The notes under the pieces: model-generated
What the model was told of the DNA's origin: nothing
Database searches by the model: none
What the model saw: only the letters and a program-made list of their open reading frames with translations
Assembly: GCF_002094305.1 (NCBI RefSeq)
Contig: NZ_LWTX01000008.1
Location: 171,133-235,132 of the forward strand
Source: Prescottella equi
Lineage (GTDB): Bacteria > Actinomycetota > Actinomycetes > Mycobacteriales > Mycobacteriaceae
Length of the DNA stretch: 64,000 nucleotides
Direction: 5' to 3'
Part shown: positions 45,549 to 53,318 of the stretch, one piece after another
How the letters are laid out: the number at the start of each line of letters is the position of its first letter
Position numbering within the stretch: the stretch's first letter is position 1
Translations under genes and position numbers: made by a program

Positions 45549-45845
45549 TCAGTCCGAGGCGGGCATCGCCTTGGGCGCCTTGACACCCAGCGTTTCGCCG
45601 TCGACCGTGAGCACGCCGCTCCCGGGCTTCGTGCACAGCAGTTCGACGGTGCCGTCGGCGTTGCAGTAGCGCTTGCCGAGTTGGAGCTCGCCGCTCGTGG
45701 TCCCCACCGGGTCTGCCGCCTGCTCCGGGGTGACCATCGGCGCACCGTCGCAGCGGATGTCGACATCCTCTGCGGGAATCCGGATCACGATCAGTTCGGC
45801 CGCCGAGGTGGTGCTCCTCAACCGGGCTCCGACACGCAACTGCAT
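45549..45845 (-). CDS. Small uncharacterised protein heading acyl-CoA operon
   Basis: Protein of 98 residues from ATG with AAGGAG upstream. It contains three Cys residues (DIRCDGAPM, KRYCNADG, ELLCTKPG) in a pattern that recalls a small metal-binding or disulphide fold, and ends TVDGETLGVKAPKAMPASD. No named domain is recognised. It is the first gene after the operator-like 15-mer at 45943 and is 8 bases from the synthetase, so a pathway role is likely. Confidence 0.72.
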   Translation of the reverse strand: MQLRVGARLRSTTSAAELIVIRIPAEDVDIRCDGAPMVTPEQAADPVGTTSGELQLGKRYCNADGTVELLCTKPGSGVLTVDGETLGVKAPKAMPASD

Positions 45846-45942
45846 GAGATTGACTCCTTGATGTTCTGTTCGAGATCGATGCTCTCGGGCACACGGTGAC
45901 GACGTCGTTGCCCGCATGGATCAGCCCGGGTGAAAATCCGAG

Positions 45943-45957
45943 CAAACGTTTGTTGCA
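45943..45957. promoter_or_regulatory. Candidate TetR operator, copy B
   Basis: CAAACGTTTGTTGCA, containing the perfect palindrome CAAACGTTTG, 97 bases upstream of the small gene that heads the acyl-CoA synthetase operon. Confidence 0.6.
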
Positions 45958-46020
45958 GGCACTATTGCAGCCCGATGTGAGCTACGTCAAACACCGCGGC
46001 GATGCGCGTCGCAGCCCAGG

Positions 46021-47430
46021 TCATTTCGCATGCACCACGAGACCGTCGACGAGAACCGTTCCGACAGCACCGGAATCGGGCGTATCGAGCATCGCGCGAA
46101 GCGGAACGTCGAGGACCACGAGGTCCGCCACAGCGCCCGGGCGCACCCGCCGTGGCGGGCCACCGGGCTGCTCCGCGGGACCCAGATACGCCGCGAGCGC
46201 CGCCGCCGTACCGACCCGCTCCGCAGCGCCGAACACCGCTCCGGAATCGGTTCTCCGGGTGGCAGCGGTTCGGATCACCGCCCACGGATCGAGCGGGCCG
46301 TAGGGCGCATCGCTCGACAACGCCACCGACACCCCGGCCTCCAAAAGCGTGCGGCATCGGTAGAGATCCGGGTGGTCACGCTCGTCCACCCGGGCGCGGT
46401 AGTCCTCGCCGCGGTCCGCGACGAAGCCGGGTTGGGTCACGACGGTCAGCCCGTGACGTCGCAGATCGGCCACGACCTCCGCGGGGACGATGGAGGCGTG
46501 CTCGATCCGGTCCCCCGGAACGCAACCGACGTCGTTCAGGACCGCGAGCAGCACCGCCAACGATTCCCGGCTGACGCTGTGCGCCGCGAAGGCCCGTCCG
46601 GCGGTCCGCACGCGCCTGATCGTCTCGGCCAGACCGTCGAGGTCGGGCATCCCGGAATCGGCCAACACGATCTTGTACGGCCCCACCGTGACCCGCTCGC
46701 CGTCGCCACCACTCACGTCGTCGCCGAGTGGCACGCCCAGCAGGTGCAACCGTTGGGGAATGTGACCCGATCTCGACGCGTCCACCAGTGCCGTCAGCGA
46801 GTCGGCGCCCAGGTCGGGGGTGGCGTCGGTGACCGCGGTGAGACCCAGCCCCGCGAGATCCGCACCGACGCCGCGCAGTCGAGGCGGGCCTGTTGCGGGG
46901 AGCAAAGTTCTGAGCAGGTCGTCGGCGCGAAAGATGCGACCGGTTGGTCGACCGTCCGGGCCGCGCTCGATCCCGGGGTGCTCCATCGAGGCCAGATTCG
47001 TTGCGCGGATCGCGGCGCTGTTGAGGATCCACATCGCACCGCTGCGATGCTGGATCCGCACCGGTCTGCGGGCGTGGAACCGGTCCAGGGCGTTCGCGTC
47101 CAGATCGCCTGCGACGGTTTCGACATAGCCGACGCCGCGAACCCAGTCCTGCGCAGAGTCGAAACCGCCCAGTACCTGCCGCAGCCCTTCCGGCGTGCGG
47201 ACATCCGGCGGACCACACCGAACCGAGGCTCGGGCCGCCGCCAACGCATGCAGGTGCAGATGGTGGTCGACCAACCCCGGCAGTACGGCGCCTCCGCGAG
47301 CATCGAGCCAGTCCACGCCACCACGCCACAGATGCGTCCCCACCTCACAGATGCGGCCCGCCCGGATTCTCACGTCGACGCCGGGCCGGCCCTCCACCTC
47401 CGCGTTGCGGATGACGAACTCGGCCGTCAT
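46021..47430 (-). CDS. Amidohydrolase family 3
   Basis: Metal-dependent hydrolase of 469 residues. Metal ligands: His-x-His in DHHLHLHAL, His in AAHSVSRE and EHASIVP, and Asp in LSSDAPYGPLDP. An N-terminal beta-sandwich (FVIRNAEVEGRPGVDVRIRAG) and a C-terminal one (AVADLVVLDVPL) flank the barrel, as in the imidazolonepropionase/AepA-like group. It overlaps the CoA-transferase gene before it by 4 bases. The substrate is unknown; lactone, lactam or amide hydrolysis is possible. Confidence 0.88.
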   Translation of the reverse strand: MTAEFVIRNAEVEGRPGVDVRIRAGRICEVGTHLWRGGVDWLDARGGAVLPGLVDHHLHLHALAAARASVRCGPPDVRTPEGLRQVLGGFDSAQDWVRGVGYVETVAGDLDANALDRFHARRPVRIQHRSGAMWILNSAAIRATNLASMEHPGIERGPDGRPTGRIFRADDLLRTLLPATGPPRLRGVGADLAGLGLTAVTDATPDLGADSLTALVDASRSGHIPQRLHLLGVPLGDDVSGGDGERVTVGPYKIVLADSGMPDLDGLAETIRRVRTAGRAFAAHSVSRESLAVLLAVLNDVGCVPGDRIEHASIVPAEVVADLRRHGLTVVTQPGFVADRGEDYRARVDERDHPDLYRCRTLLEAGVSVALSSDAPYGPLDPWAVIRTAATRRTDSGAVFGAAERVGTAAALAAYLGPAEQPGGPPRRVRPGAVADLVVLDVPLRAMLDTPDSGAVGTVLVDGLVVHAK

Positions 47431-48686
47431 GCACGCTTCTCCAGTTCACGCAGCACCCGCTCGGTGTCCCGCCCGGCTGGCGGTGCGGGCGCGAAAGCTC
47501 CGGGCCGCGCCCGGGGTTCGGCGATGTCGACTTCACCGGAAGCGCCGTCGACCACCCAGCGGTCGCCCCGACGGCGGACCCGGGGCGGCGGTTCCGCGAC
47601 GTCGACGAGCGTCGAGACGATCACCTCCGACATCGCGACCTCCCACAGGTGGCCCGGGCCGCCACCGGGCGGTTCACTCATCGCGCGGACGGCGGCGGTG
47701 AGCCCGGTGAGCGGATCGGCGATCGCGTCACCGACGAACATCGGCGCCCCGGTGGCGTCGGCGGCCACCAAGCCGCTCGACGCTGCGACGTCGTCGCCGA
47801 ATCCGACTGCCTGCGAGTCGCGTCCACGCGCGGTGATCGAGACCCACGTGGTCCCGGCCGCGCAGGCCGCCGCCGCGTCGAGCCCGAAGCGTTCCAGCGC
47901 GCGCGGCCGTGACGCCTCGACGACGATGTCCGCGGCGTCCACGAGCAGCGCCAGGGCCCGGCGTCCGAACTCGGTGTCCGGGTCCAGGACCACCGACTCG
48001 TGACCCGAATGCAGCAGGTCGTAGAACCCACGATCCCCGAATCGCGCGCCGTCCGGTCGATTCGGTGTCTCGACCTTGATCACCCGCGCTCCCGCCGCAC
48101 CGAGCAGGTGAGAGCACAGCGGTCCCGCCCACAACGCGCTGAAGTCCACCACGAGCAGGCCCTCCACCGACCGGGGGCGGGCCTCGGCCGGGGCTGCCGG
48201 CGCAGATGCACGGCGGACCACCGGGGCTGCGGCGATACCCAGCACCTCTGCGCCGTCGGCCAGTTCCGAACCGGAGTGCTCGCGCAGCCACGCCTCGACG
48301 GCCGGCCACGGATCACCGCCGACGTCGTGGCCGACCAGGGCGCCGAGCAGTGCGGCGTCGTCGGGTCGAGCACATGAGACGGCTGCCCACCCGTCGGCGG
48401 TCGGGAGCAATCGGCAACGACGCCCCACCGAGATGTTCCCGCCGCGAACAGCTCCCGTGTACGCGGCGCGCTCGGACAGCAGACGGCCACCGTCGACCCG
48501 TACCGGGTGCGCGGTGTTCGCCGTGGCCGCACCGATCCACCTCGACAGTTCACGGGCGTACGACGCGGCCCGCCCCGGCGGTACGACCGGCGGCCCGTCG
48601 ACGGGACCGGTCAACGCGACGAGGCCGCTCTCCGCCCAGTCCCGGGTCCGGTCCACCTGTTTCGACGCCGCCAGGGGCGTCACCAC
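47427..48686 (-). CDS. CaiB/BaiF family CoA-transferase, atypical N-terminus
   Basis: Protein of 419 residues. The canonical N-terminal CaiB motif (LLVVDFSALWAGPLCSHLLGAAGARVIKVET) starts only after about 165 residues; that first segment looks like a remnant of another CoA-transferase domain. DAIADPLTGLTAA keeps the catalytic-Asp region. GTG 48686 has GAGG seven bases upstream; a GTG at 48710 is also in frame but lacks one. The start region is overlapped by a palindrome, and the crotonase gene diverges from it. Confidence 0.85.
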   Translation of the reverse strand: MVTPLAASKQVDRTRDWAESGLVALTGPVDGPPVVPPGRAASYARELSRWIGAATANTAHPVRVDGGRLLSERAAYTGAVRGGNISVGRRCRLLPTADGWAAVSCARPDDAALLGALVGHDVGGDPWPAVEAWLREHSGSELADGAEVLGIAAAPVVRRASAPAAPAEARPRSVEGLLVVDFSALWAGPLCSHLLGAAGARVIKVETPNRPDGARFGDRGFYDLLHSGHESVVLDPDTEFGRRALALLVDAADIVVEASRPRALERFGLDAAAACAAGTTWVSITARGRDSQAVGFGDDVAASSGLVAADATGAPMFVGDAIADPLTGLTAAVRAMSEPPGGGPGHLWEVAMSEVIVSTLVDVAEPPPRVRRRGDRWVVDGASGEVDIAEPRARPGAFAPAPPAGRDTERVLRELEKRA

Positions 48687-48687
48687 A

Positions 48688-48703
48688 GAGAACCTCGTTC
48701 TAG
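48688..48703. promoter_or_regulatory. Palindrome at CoA-transferase/crotonase divergent promoter
   Basis: GAGAACCTCGTTCTAG contains the perfect repeat AGAAC-CTC-GTTCT. It fits the AAC-NNN-GTTCTA form of the site family found near 55136 and 63330-63420. It overlaps the likely ribosome-binding site of the CoA-transferase gene. A weaker CAACACTTGCAC nearby (48714) recalls the other operator family. Confidence 0.5.
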
Positions 48704-48753
48704 ACTTCACGCACCCAACACTTGCACAAAGCTTTTCGAACTACGAGGACCGA

Positions 48754-49821
48754 ATGGAATTCCACCCTCCCCGCATCACGGCCCGCCAGCTTGCCGGTGG
48801 CGCCGCGGATGCGCCGCTGCTCGACGACTGCGGGGCCGTCGACACACCGATGATGGTCGTCGACCTGAGTCCCGGCGCGGAAGGGTCCGACGACGCGGCA
48901 GTGCTGGCCGCCGCAGCACGCCGCGCCCGCGCCGCGGATCGGATCCTGGTCGGGGTGAGCGGAGGACGTCCGGACGCACGGGCCGTGCTCACGGACGAGC
49001 TCGACGTCACGTACTCCGACCACGTCGACAGCCGCACCCCCCGATGCGAGGTCGCGGTTCCCGACGTCGACCGAGCCGTCGACGAACTCGCGGCGCGCGT
49101 CTCCGCGAATCCTCAGGCCGCGGTCGTCCTGCGACAGGTTCTCCGCAGCAGCGGCGGCCTCGACACCCGTGCGGCCGTCGACGTCGAATCGCTCGCCTAT
49201 TCGACGCTGCTGGGCGGCCCCGAGTTCGGCCGCTGGCTCGGGGAGCGCGGAGACCGACCACCGCCACCGGCACCGGATCGCGAACCCGTCCTGATGTCCC
49301 GCGACGGCGACCGTCTGCGGATCACGCTCAACTGGCCCGAACGCCGCAATGCGTACGGCGCCCGGCTCCGGGACGCGCTCACCTCGGCACTGAGCGTCGC
49401 GACGTCGGATCCGTCGATCACCGAAGTAGTGCTCGACGGTGCCGGTCCCGCATTCTGTGCCGGCGGCGACCTCGACGAGTTCGGAACGACGCCGGATCTC
49501 GCACTGGCGCATCTGATCCGTACGCGCGCGGGCGCGGGGCTGCTCGTCCACGAGTTGGGCGACCGCATCGAGGTGCACGTCCACGGCGCCTGCGTCGGCG
49601 GCGGCATCGAGATTCCTGCGTTCGCCGGCCGTGTCGTGGCGAGTACCGACGCCTGGTTCCGCCTCCCCGAGGTCGAGATGGGGTTGATCCCGGGAGCGGG
49701 CGGCACGGTGAGCATTCCGCGGCGGATCGGGCGCTGGCGTGCGATGCACCTGTTCGTGACGGGAGCCCGATTGGACTCGTACACAGCGTTGGACTGGGGT
49801 CTCGTGGACGCGATCCACTGA
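48754..49821 (+). CDS. Enoyl-CoA hydratase/isomerase with degenerate N-terminal crotonase half
   Basis: Protein of 355 residues. The C-terminal 180 residues form a crotonase domain: NWPERRNAYG, oxyanion-hole motif GAGPAFCAGGDLDEFG, GACVGGGIEIPAFAGRVVAS and the catalytic-Glu region EVEMGLIPGAGGTVSIPRRIG. The first 175 residues lack those motifs but resemble a reduced crotonase (PDVDRAVDELAARVSANPQAAVVLRQVL, then SLAYSTLLGGPEFGRWL). Such two-part hydratases act on bulky CoA esters in other actinobacterial pathways. It diverges from the CoA-transferase gene. Confidence 0.85.
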   Translation: MEFHPPRITARQLAGGAADAPLLDDCGAVDTPMMVVDLSPGAEGSDDAAVLAAAARRARAADRILVGVSGGRPDARAVLTDELDVTYSDHVDSRTPRCEVAVPDVDRAVDELAARVSANPQAAVVLRQVLRSSGGLDTRAAVDVESLAYSTLLGGPEFGRWLGERGDRPPPPAPDREPVLMSRDGDRLRITLNWPERRNAYGARLRDALTSALSVATSDPSITEVVLDGAGPAFCAGGDLDEFGTTPDLALAHLIRTRAGAGLLVHELGDRIEVHVHGACVGGGIEIPAFAGRVVASTDAWFRLPEVEMGLIPGAGGTVSIPRRIGRWRAMHLFVTGARLDSYTALDWGLVDAIH

Positions 49822-49844
49822 CCCGGTCCGGACACAGTGCACAC

Positions 49845-49859
49845 CAAACGCTTGTTGCA
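49845..49859. promoter_or_regulatory. Candidate TetR operator, copy C
   Basis: CAAACGCTTGTTGCA, 83 bases upstream of the TetR gene ATG at 49943, consistent with autoregulation. Confidence 0.6.
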
Positions 49860-49942
49860 GCGGCCCGATTCTCCTGCCATGATTGGCGAACAGGAACCCG
49901 AGCGCGATCGTTCGCGCTCCCCGCCGCAGAAGGGCCGTGCGA

Positions 49943-50569
49943 ATGCCGTCGAAGCTCGATCGGGAGTCGGCGAGCAATCGCCCCAGCAATGCCAAGACCG
50001 CCTTCCTGACCAGGATTCGCCAGGCCGCGTTGCGTCAGTTCGCCGAGAGCGGCTACGACGGGACGTCGATGCGGGACATCGGTTCTCTCGTCGGCGTACA
50101 TGCCGGCAGCCTGTACGTCCACATCAAGAGCAAGGAAGACCTGCTCTACCAGATCGTCGGCGAGATCGCGGAGAGCGGCGAGGCCGCACTGCAACGGGTC
50201 GAGGCCTCCGAGGTCGGCGCGATCGACAAGCTCAGGATGCTCGCCCGTATCCATCTGCGCTGGTCCATGGCCAACCCGGACGCCGCAAAGGTGTTCGAGC
50301 GGGAATGGATGCGGCTCAACGGCGCCCAGCTCGCCGAGGTGCAGGTAAAGCGCCAGCGCTGGGCCGACGCGGTGGAACGGATCATCCAGGCGGGCGTCGA
50401 CGAGGGCACGTTCCGCAACATGGACGTGGCCCTGGCGGCCGTCGCCTTCCGCTCGGTGCTGAACGCGAACTACACGTGCGACGGCGATCCGGACGTCGAC
50501 GGCGTCAAGCTCGCCGACGAGTTCGTCGACTTCCTCTTCAACGGCTGGGTCGCCTCCGACCACCGCTGA
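49943..50569 (+). CDS. TetR family transcriptional regulator
   Basis: Repressor of 208 residues. The N-terminal helix-turn-helix is AALRQFAESGYDGTSMRDIGSLVGVHAGSLYVHIKSKEDLLYQIV; the remaining helices form a ligand pocket. The C-terminal domain resembles the TetR_C_33/KstR2-like group that senses acyl-CoA. ATG 49943 has AGAAGGG upstream; a 20-residue in-frame extension to 49883 is rejected. It is the only TetR gene in the 36-51 kb island and the natural candidate to bind the 15-mer at 39030, 45943 and 49845. Confidence 0.92.
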   Translation: MPSKLDRESASNRPSNAKTAFLTRIRQAALRQFAESGYDGTSMRDIGSLVGVHAGSLYVHIKSKEDLLYQIVGEIAESGEAALQRVEASEVGAIDKLRMLARIHLRWSMANPDAAKVFEREWMRLNGAQLAEVQVKRQRWADAVERIIQAGVDEGTFRNMDVALAAVAFRSVLNANYTCDGDPDVDGVKLADEFVDFLFNGWVASDHR

Positions 50570-50643
50570 CACCCCGCCGTCCACACTCCCCTCGTCGGTG
50601 CTGCGCGGACCGCATCGACCCCTCGAACATGTGAAGGACCGAC

Positions 50644-51330
50644 ATGACAGGAACAGCATTCGTCACCGGCGGAACCGGCGCGCTCGGCGTCGCCGTCACC
50701 AACCACCTGCTGTCGATCGGCTGGCGTGTGGTGGTGCCGTTCATCGAGCCGTCGGAAGCGTCCCGACTCGACGACCACGATCGCCTCGAACTGGTCCGCG
50801 CCAATGTGTCGGTTCCGAACGAGCTCTCCGCGGCCGTCGCCCTCGCCGCCGGTGATTCCGATGCGCCGCTGACGGCACTGGTCAATCTCGTCGGCGGATT
50901 CGAGTCAGGTCCGCGCACCCACGAGGCCGACGCCGAGGCCATCGACCGCCAACTGGATCTGAACGTGAAGACCACGTACGCGGTGCTGCGCGAAGGGCTT
51001 CCGCACCTGGTCGCGCACGGGGGCGGCTCGGTCGTGTCGATGTCGTCCGGGGCTGCCCTGAAGCCGTTTCCCGGCGGCACCGCCTACAGCACGTCCAAGG
51101 CTGCCGTCCTCGCCCTCGCGGAGTCGATCGCGGTCGAGTACAAAGCCGATCACATCCGGTCGAATGCCCTGCTGCCCGGCGTGATCGACACCCCGGCCAA
51201 TCGTGCGGCGATGCCGAACTCGGACCGCGCGAACTGGGTTGCCCCGGCCGACATCGCCAAGGTGATCGCGTTCCTGCTCTCGGACGACTCCGCCCCGATC
51301 TCGGGCGCTGCGATTCCCCTGGGTCTCTGA
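50644..51330 (+). CDS. Short-chain dehydrogenase/reductase
   Basis: Oxidoreductase of 228 residues: TGGTGALGVAVT cofactor motif, VNLVGGF in place of the usual NNAG, catalytic Ser in SMSSGA and YSTSK supplying Tyr and Lys. It follows the TetR gene by 74 bases on the same strand and probably shares its promoter. It is shorter than the other SDRs here and lacks their insertion, so it likely has a different substrate. Confidence 0.9.
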   Translation: MTGTAFVTGGTGALGVAVTNHLLSIGWRVVVPFIEPSEASRLDDHDRLELVRANVSVPNELSAAVALAAGDSDAPLTALVNLVGGFESGPRTHEADAEAIDRQLDLNVKTTYAVLREGLPHLVAHGGGSVVSMSSGAALKPFPGGTAYSTSKAAVLALAESIAVEYKADHIRSNALLPGVIDTPANRAAMPNSDRANWVAPADIAKVIAFLLSDDSAPISGAAIPLGL

Positions 51331-51334
51331 CGCG

Positions 51335-51381
51335 GTTCCGGAGGTCTGCCGACCCGATGGGATCAGCGGACCTCCAGGAAC
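51335..51381. terminator. Imperfect hairpin between convergent genes
   Basis: GTTCCGGAGGTC (51335-51346) pairs with GACCTCCAGGAAC (51369-51381) with one bulged base. It overlaps the last codons of the phosphotriesterase-family gene and follows the SDR stop. Confidence 0.5.
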
Positions 51382-52316
51382 TCGGCCGGATTGTCCTCGA
51401 GCATGGCTCGCACGGTCTCCGGATCGAGCCCGGCGGCTTCGAGAGCTGGAACGACCTGCCGGTTGACGAACGTGAAATCGACTGCAGGATCGTTCGATTC
51501 ATCGTCCTTGAAATCCTGCCAGGATCCGAAGACTCCGAAGTAGGTGGCCAGGTCGTGGGACAGTAGGAGCCGATCGCCGTACCCTCGCGCACACAGTTCG
51601 ACGATGGTGCGCACCCGGGCCGCGAGGCTGTTGCCGGCAGCACAGTGCCCGAACCGGTCCATCCCCAGGTAGCAGCCGCGACGGAGCATCGTCTCCAGGT
51701 AGCCGAGATCGTTCGTGTCGCCGCTGTGCCCCAGTACGACCTGACGCGGCTCGACGCCGCAATCCTCGAACAGATCGAGGATCTCTTCGCCGTTGCCGAC
51801 GTCGGGGTGGTGATGACAGAAGACCGGCAGGCGCTGCTCGGCGGCAACCCTGCCGACGGCCCGGAACACCCGGTCGAGGATCGGGGTGATGCCGCCGTCG
51901 GCGCAGGCCGCCTTCATGATTCCGGGTCGCACACCGGTGCCGGCGATGCCGTCCTCGCATTCCCGGCTCAGCCACGCATGGATCTCGTCCTCGCTCCGCC
52001 AGTTCAGGAAGACTTCCTCCTGATAGTAGAAGCCGCTGGACACGACGAACTCGAGTCCGGTCCGCTCGGACACCTCGCGGATCAGTCCGATGTCGCGCCC
52101 CATGTTCACCGGAGTTCCGTCGACCACCGTCCGCACGCCGCTCTCCCTGGCACGCAGGAACTGCGCCACCGCACGTTCCACGATCACGTCGTGCTCGTAG
52201 TAGTTCTCTCCGAACGCCATTCGCAACGACCAATCGGCCGTGACGATGTGCTCGTGGATCAGGGTCTGGCCGAGTTGCGAGCGGTCGATCGGACCGCGGA
52301 CGGTGTTCACCGGCAT
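51363..52316 (-). CDS. Phosphotriesterase-family (PTE) hydrolase/lactonase
   Basis: TIM-barrel metalloenzyme of 317 residues. The complete metal set is visible: His-x-His in LIHEHIV, a candidate bridging Lys in GIMKAACADGG, His in PVFCHHHPDV and LGHSGD, and Asp in LSHDLATY. Family members hydrolyse lactones or phosphotriesters; a lactonase role fits a catabolic island. ATG 52316 has GAAGGAGAA upstream. The IclR gene lies 61 bases before it on the same strand. Confidence 0.92.
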   Translation of the reverse strand: MPVNTVRGPIDRSQLGQTLIHEHIVTADWSLRMAFGENYYEHDVIVERAVAQFLRARESGVRTVVDGTPVNMGRDIGLIREVSERTGLEFVVSSGFYYQEEVFLNWRSEDEIHAWLSRECEDGIAGTGVRPGIMKAACADGGITPILDRVFRAVGRVAAEQRLPVFCHHHPDVGNGEEILDLFEDCGVEPRQVVLGHSGDTNDLGYLETMLRRGCYLGMDRFGHCAAGNSLAARVRTIVELCARGYGDRLLLSHDLATYFGVFGSWQDFKDDESNDPAVDFTFVNRQVVPALEAAGLDPETVRAMLEDNPAEFLEVR

Positions 52317-52377
52317 GCTGTTCTCCTTCGATGGTCGAGAAGTTCCGGCGTGCGGATCGATCGGAGTGGCTCCCCGA

Positions 52378-53265
52378 TCAGACCCATCGGCCGGTCTGGA
52401 TCGAGACCAGCCGGTCCAGGGCATCCGCCGACCAGGTGTCGGCGCGGGTACCGGCCACGCGCCGATTCCGCCGACCGTCACCGAACTCCGGGTCCAGAAT
52501 CCGCGAGACTTCCGCAACCGCATCGACCACGAGTGGGGCGACGCGTTCGAGGTTCGAGGCGCTGGCGTCCCCACACAGCGAGATTGCGGCAACCGGTCCG
52601 GCGACGACGCGGACCGCGGCACCGACGCATGCCACACCGCGGACCGACTCGCCCTGTTCGAAGGCGAGGCCGCCGCGCTGTCGGATTCTGTTGAGTTCCT
52701 GATGAAGTGTCGCGATGTCGGTGATCGTCCTGTCGGTGCGACGAGCGAGGCCCTCTCCGTACAGTTCGTCCACGCGCCGGGGATCGAGCCAGGCGAGCAT
52801 CGCCTTGCCTCCTGCCGTCGCGTAGGCGGCGCCGCGACCACCGACACGCGACGGCAGGCTCGAGGCGAAGCGGCCGCCTCTCTTGTCCAGGTACACGCCA
52901 TCGGCCCCGTCGAGCACGGAAAGATGCACGACCATACCGGTCTGCATGTGTAATTCGTGCAGTGACGGTGCTGCTGCAACGCGAATCTCACCGTCGACGC
53001 TGCCGCCGAAGCGGCGCGCCCGCCGACCGAGGCAGTAGCCGAACGACGCGTGCTCCACCCATTCGAGGCCGATGAGTTGGTCCAGGATCCGGTGCACCGT
53101 CGAACGAGGCAGCCCGGACCGGATCCCCACCTCCTCGAGGGTGAGCCGGGTCGACCGGTCTTCGAAGACGTCCATGATCAAGGTCATCCGCTCGATCATG
53201 GACGGAGCGACCCGCCGGCGCGGCCTGGTCGCGGCGGTTGACTCGGCGGGATCGACTCGCGCCAT
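52378..53265 (-). CDS. IclR family transcriptional regulator
   Basis: Regulator of 295 residues. The winged helix (LTLEEVGIRSGLPRSTVHRILDQLIGLEWVEH) is followed by the IclR ligand domain (LHELHMQTGMVVHLSVLDG; GVACVGAAVRVVAGPVAAISLCG). A 30-residue basic N-terminal arm precedes the HTH. ATG 53265 has GGAGG upstream; the frame extends further but overlaps the operon leader. Flanked by a solute-binding protein gene and a PTE gene on the same strand, it probably controls both. Confidence 0.92.
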   Translation of the reverse strand: MARVDPAESTAATRPRRRVAPSMIERMTLIMDVFEDRSTRLTLEEVGIRSGLPRSTVHRILDQLIGLEWVEHASFGYCLGRRARRFGGSVDGEIRVAAAPSLHELHMQTGMVVHLSVLDGADGVYLDKRGGRFASSLPSRVGGRGAAYATAGGKAMLAWLDPRRVDELYGEGLARRTDRTITDIATLHQELNRIRQRGGLAFEQGESVRGVACVGAAVRVVAGPVAAISLCGDASASNLERVAPLVVDAVAEVSRILDPEFGDGRRNRRVAGTRADTWSADALDRLVSIQTGRWV

Positions 53266-53318
53266 GGAGACCTCCAAACGTGGATCACTCAGTGTGTGGA
53301 CGCGGTACCGGGAGTGCG

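Noticed and set aside
46030..48003. Plus-strand 657-codon frame opposite the family 3 amidohydrolase and CoA-transferase
   Set aside because: Biased composition, no start signal, and the opposite strand encodes two coherent enzymes.
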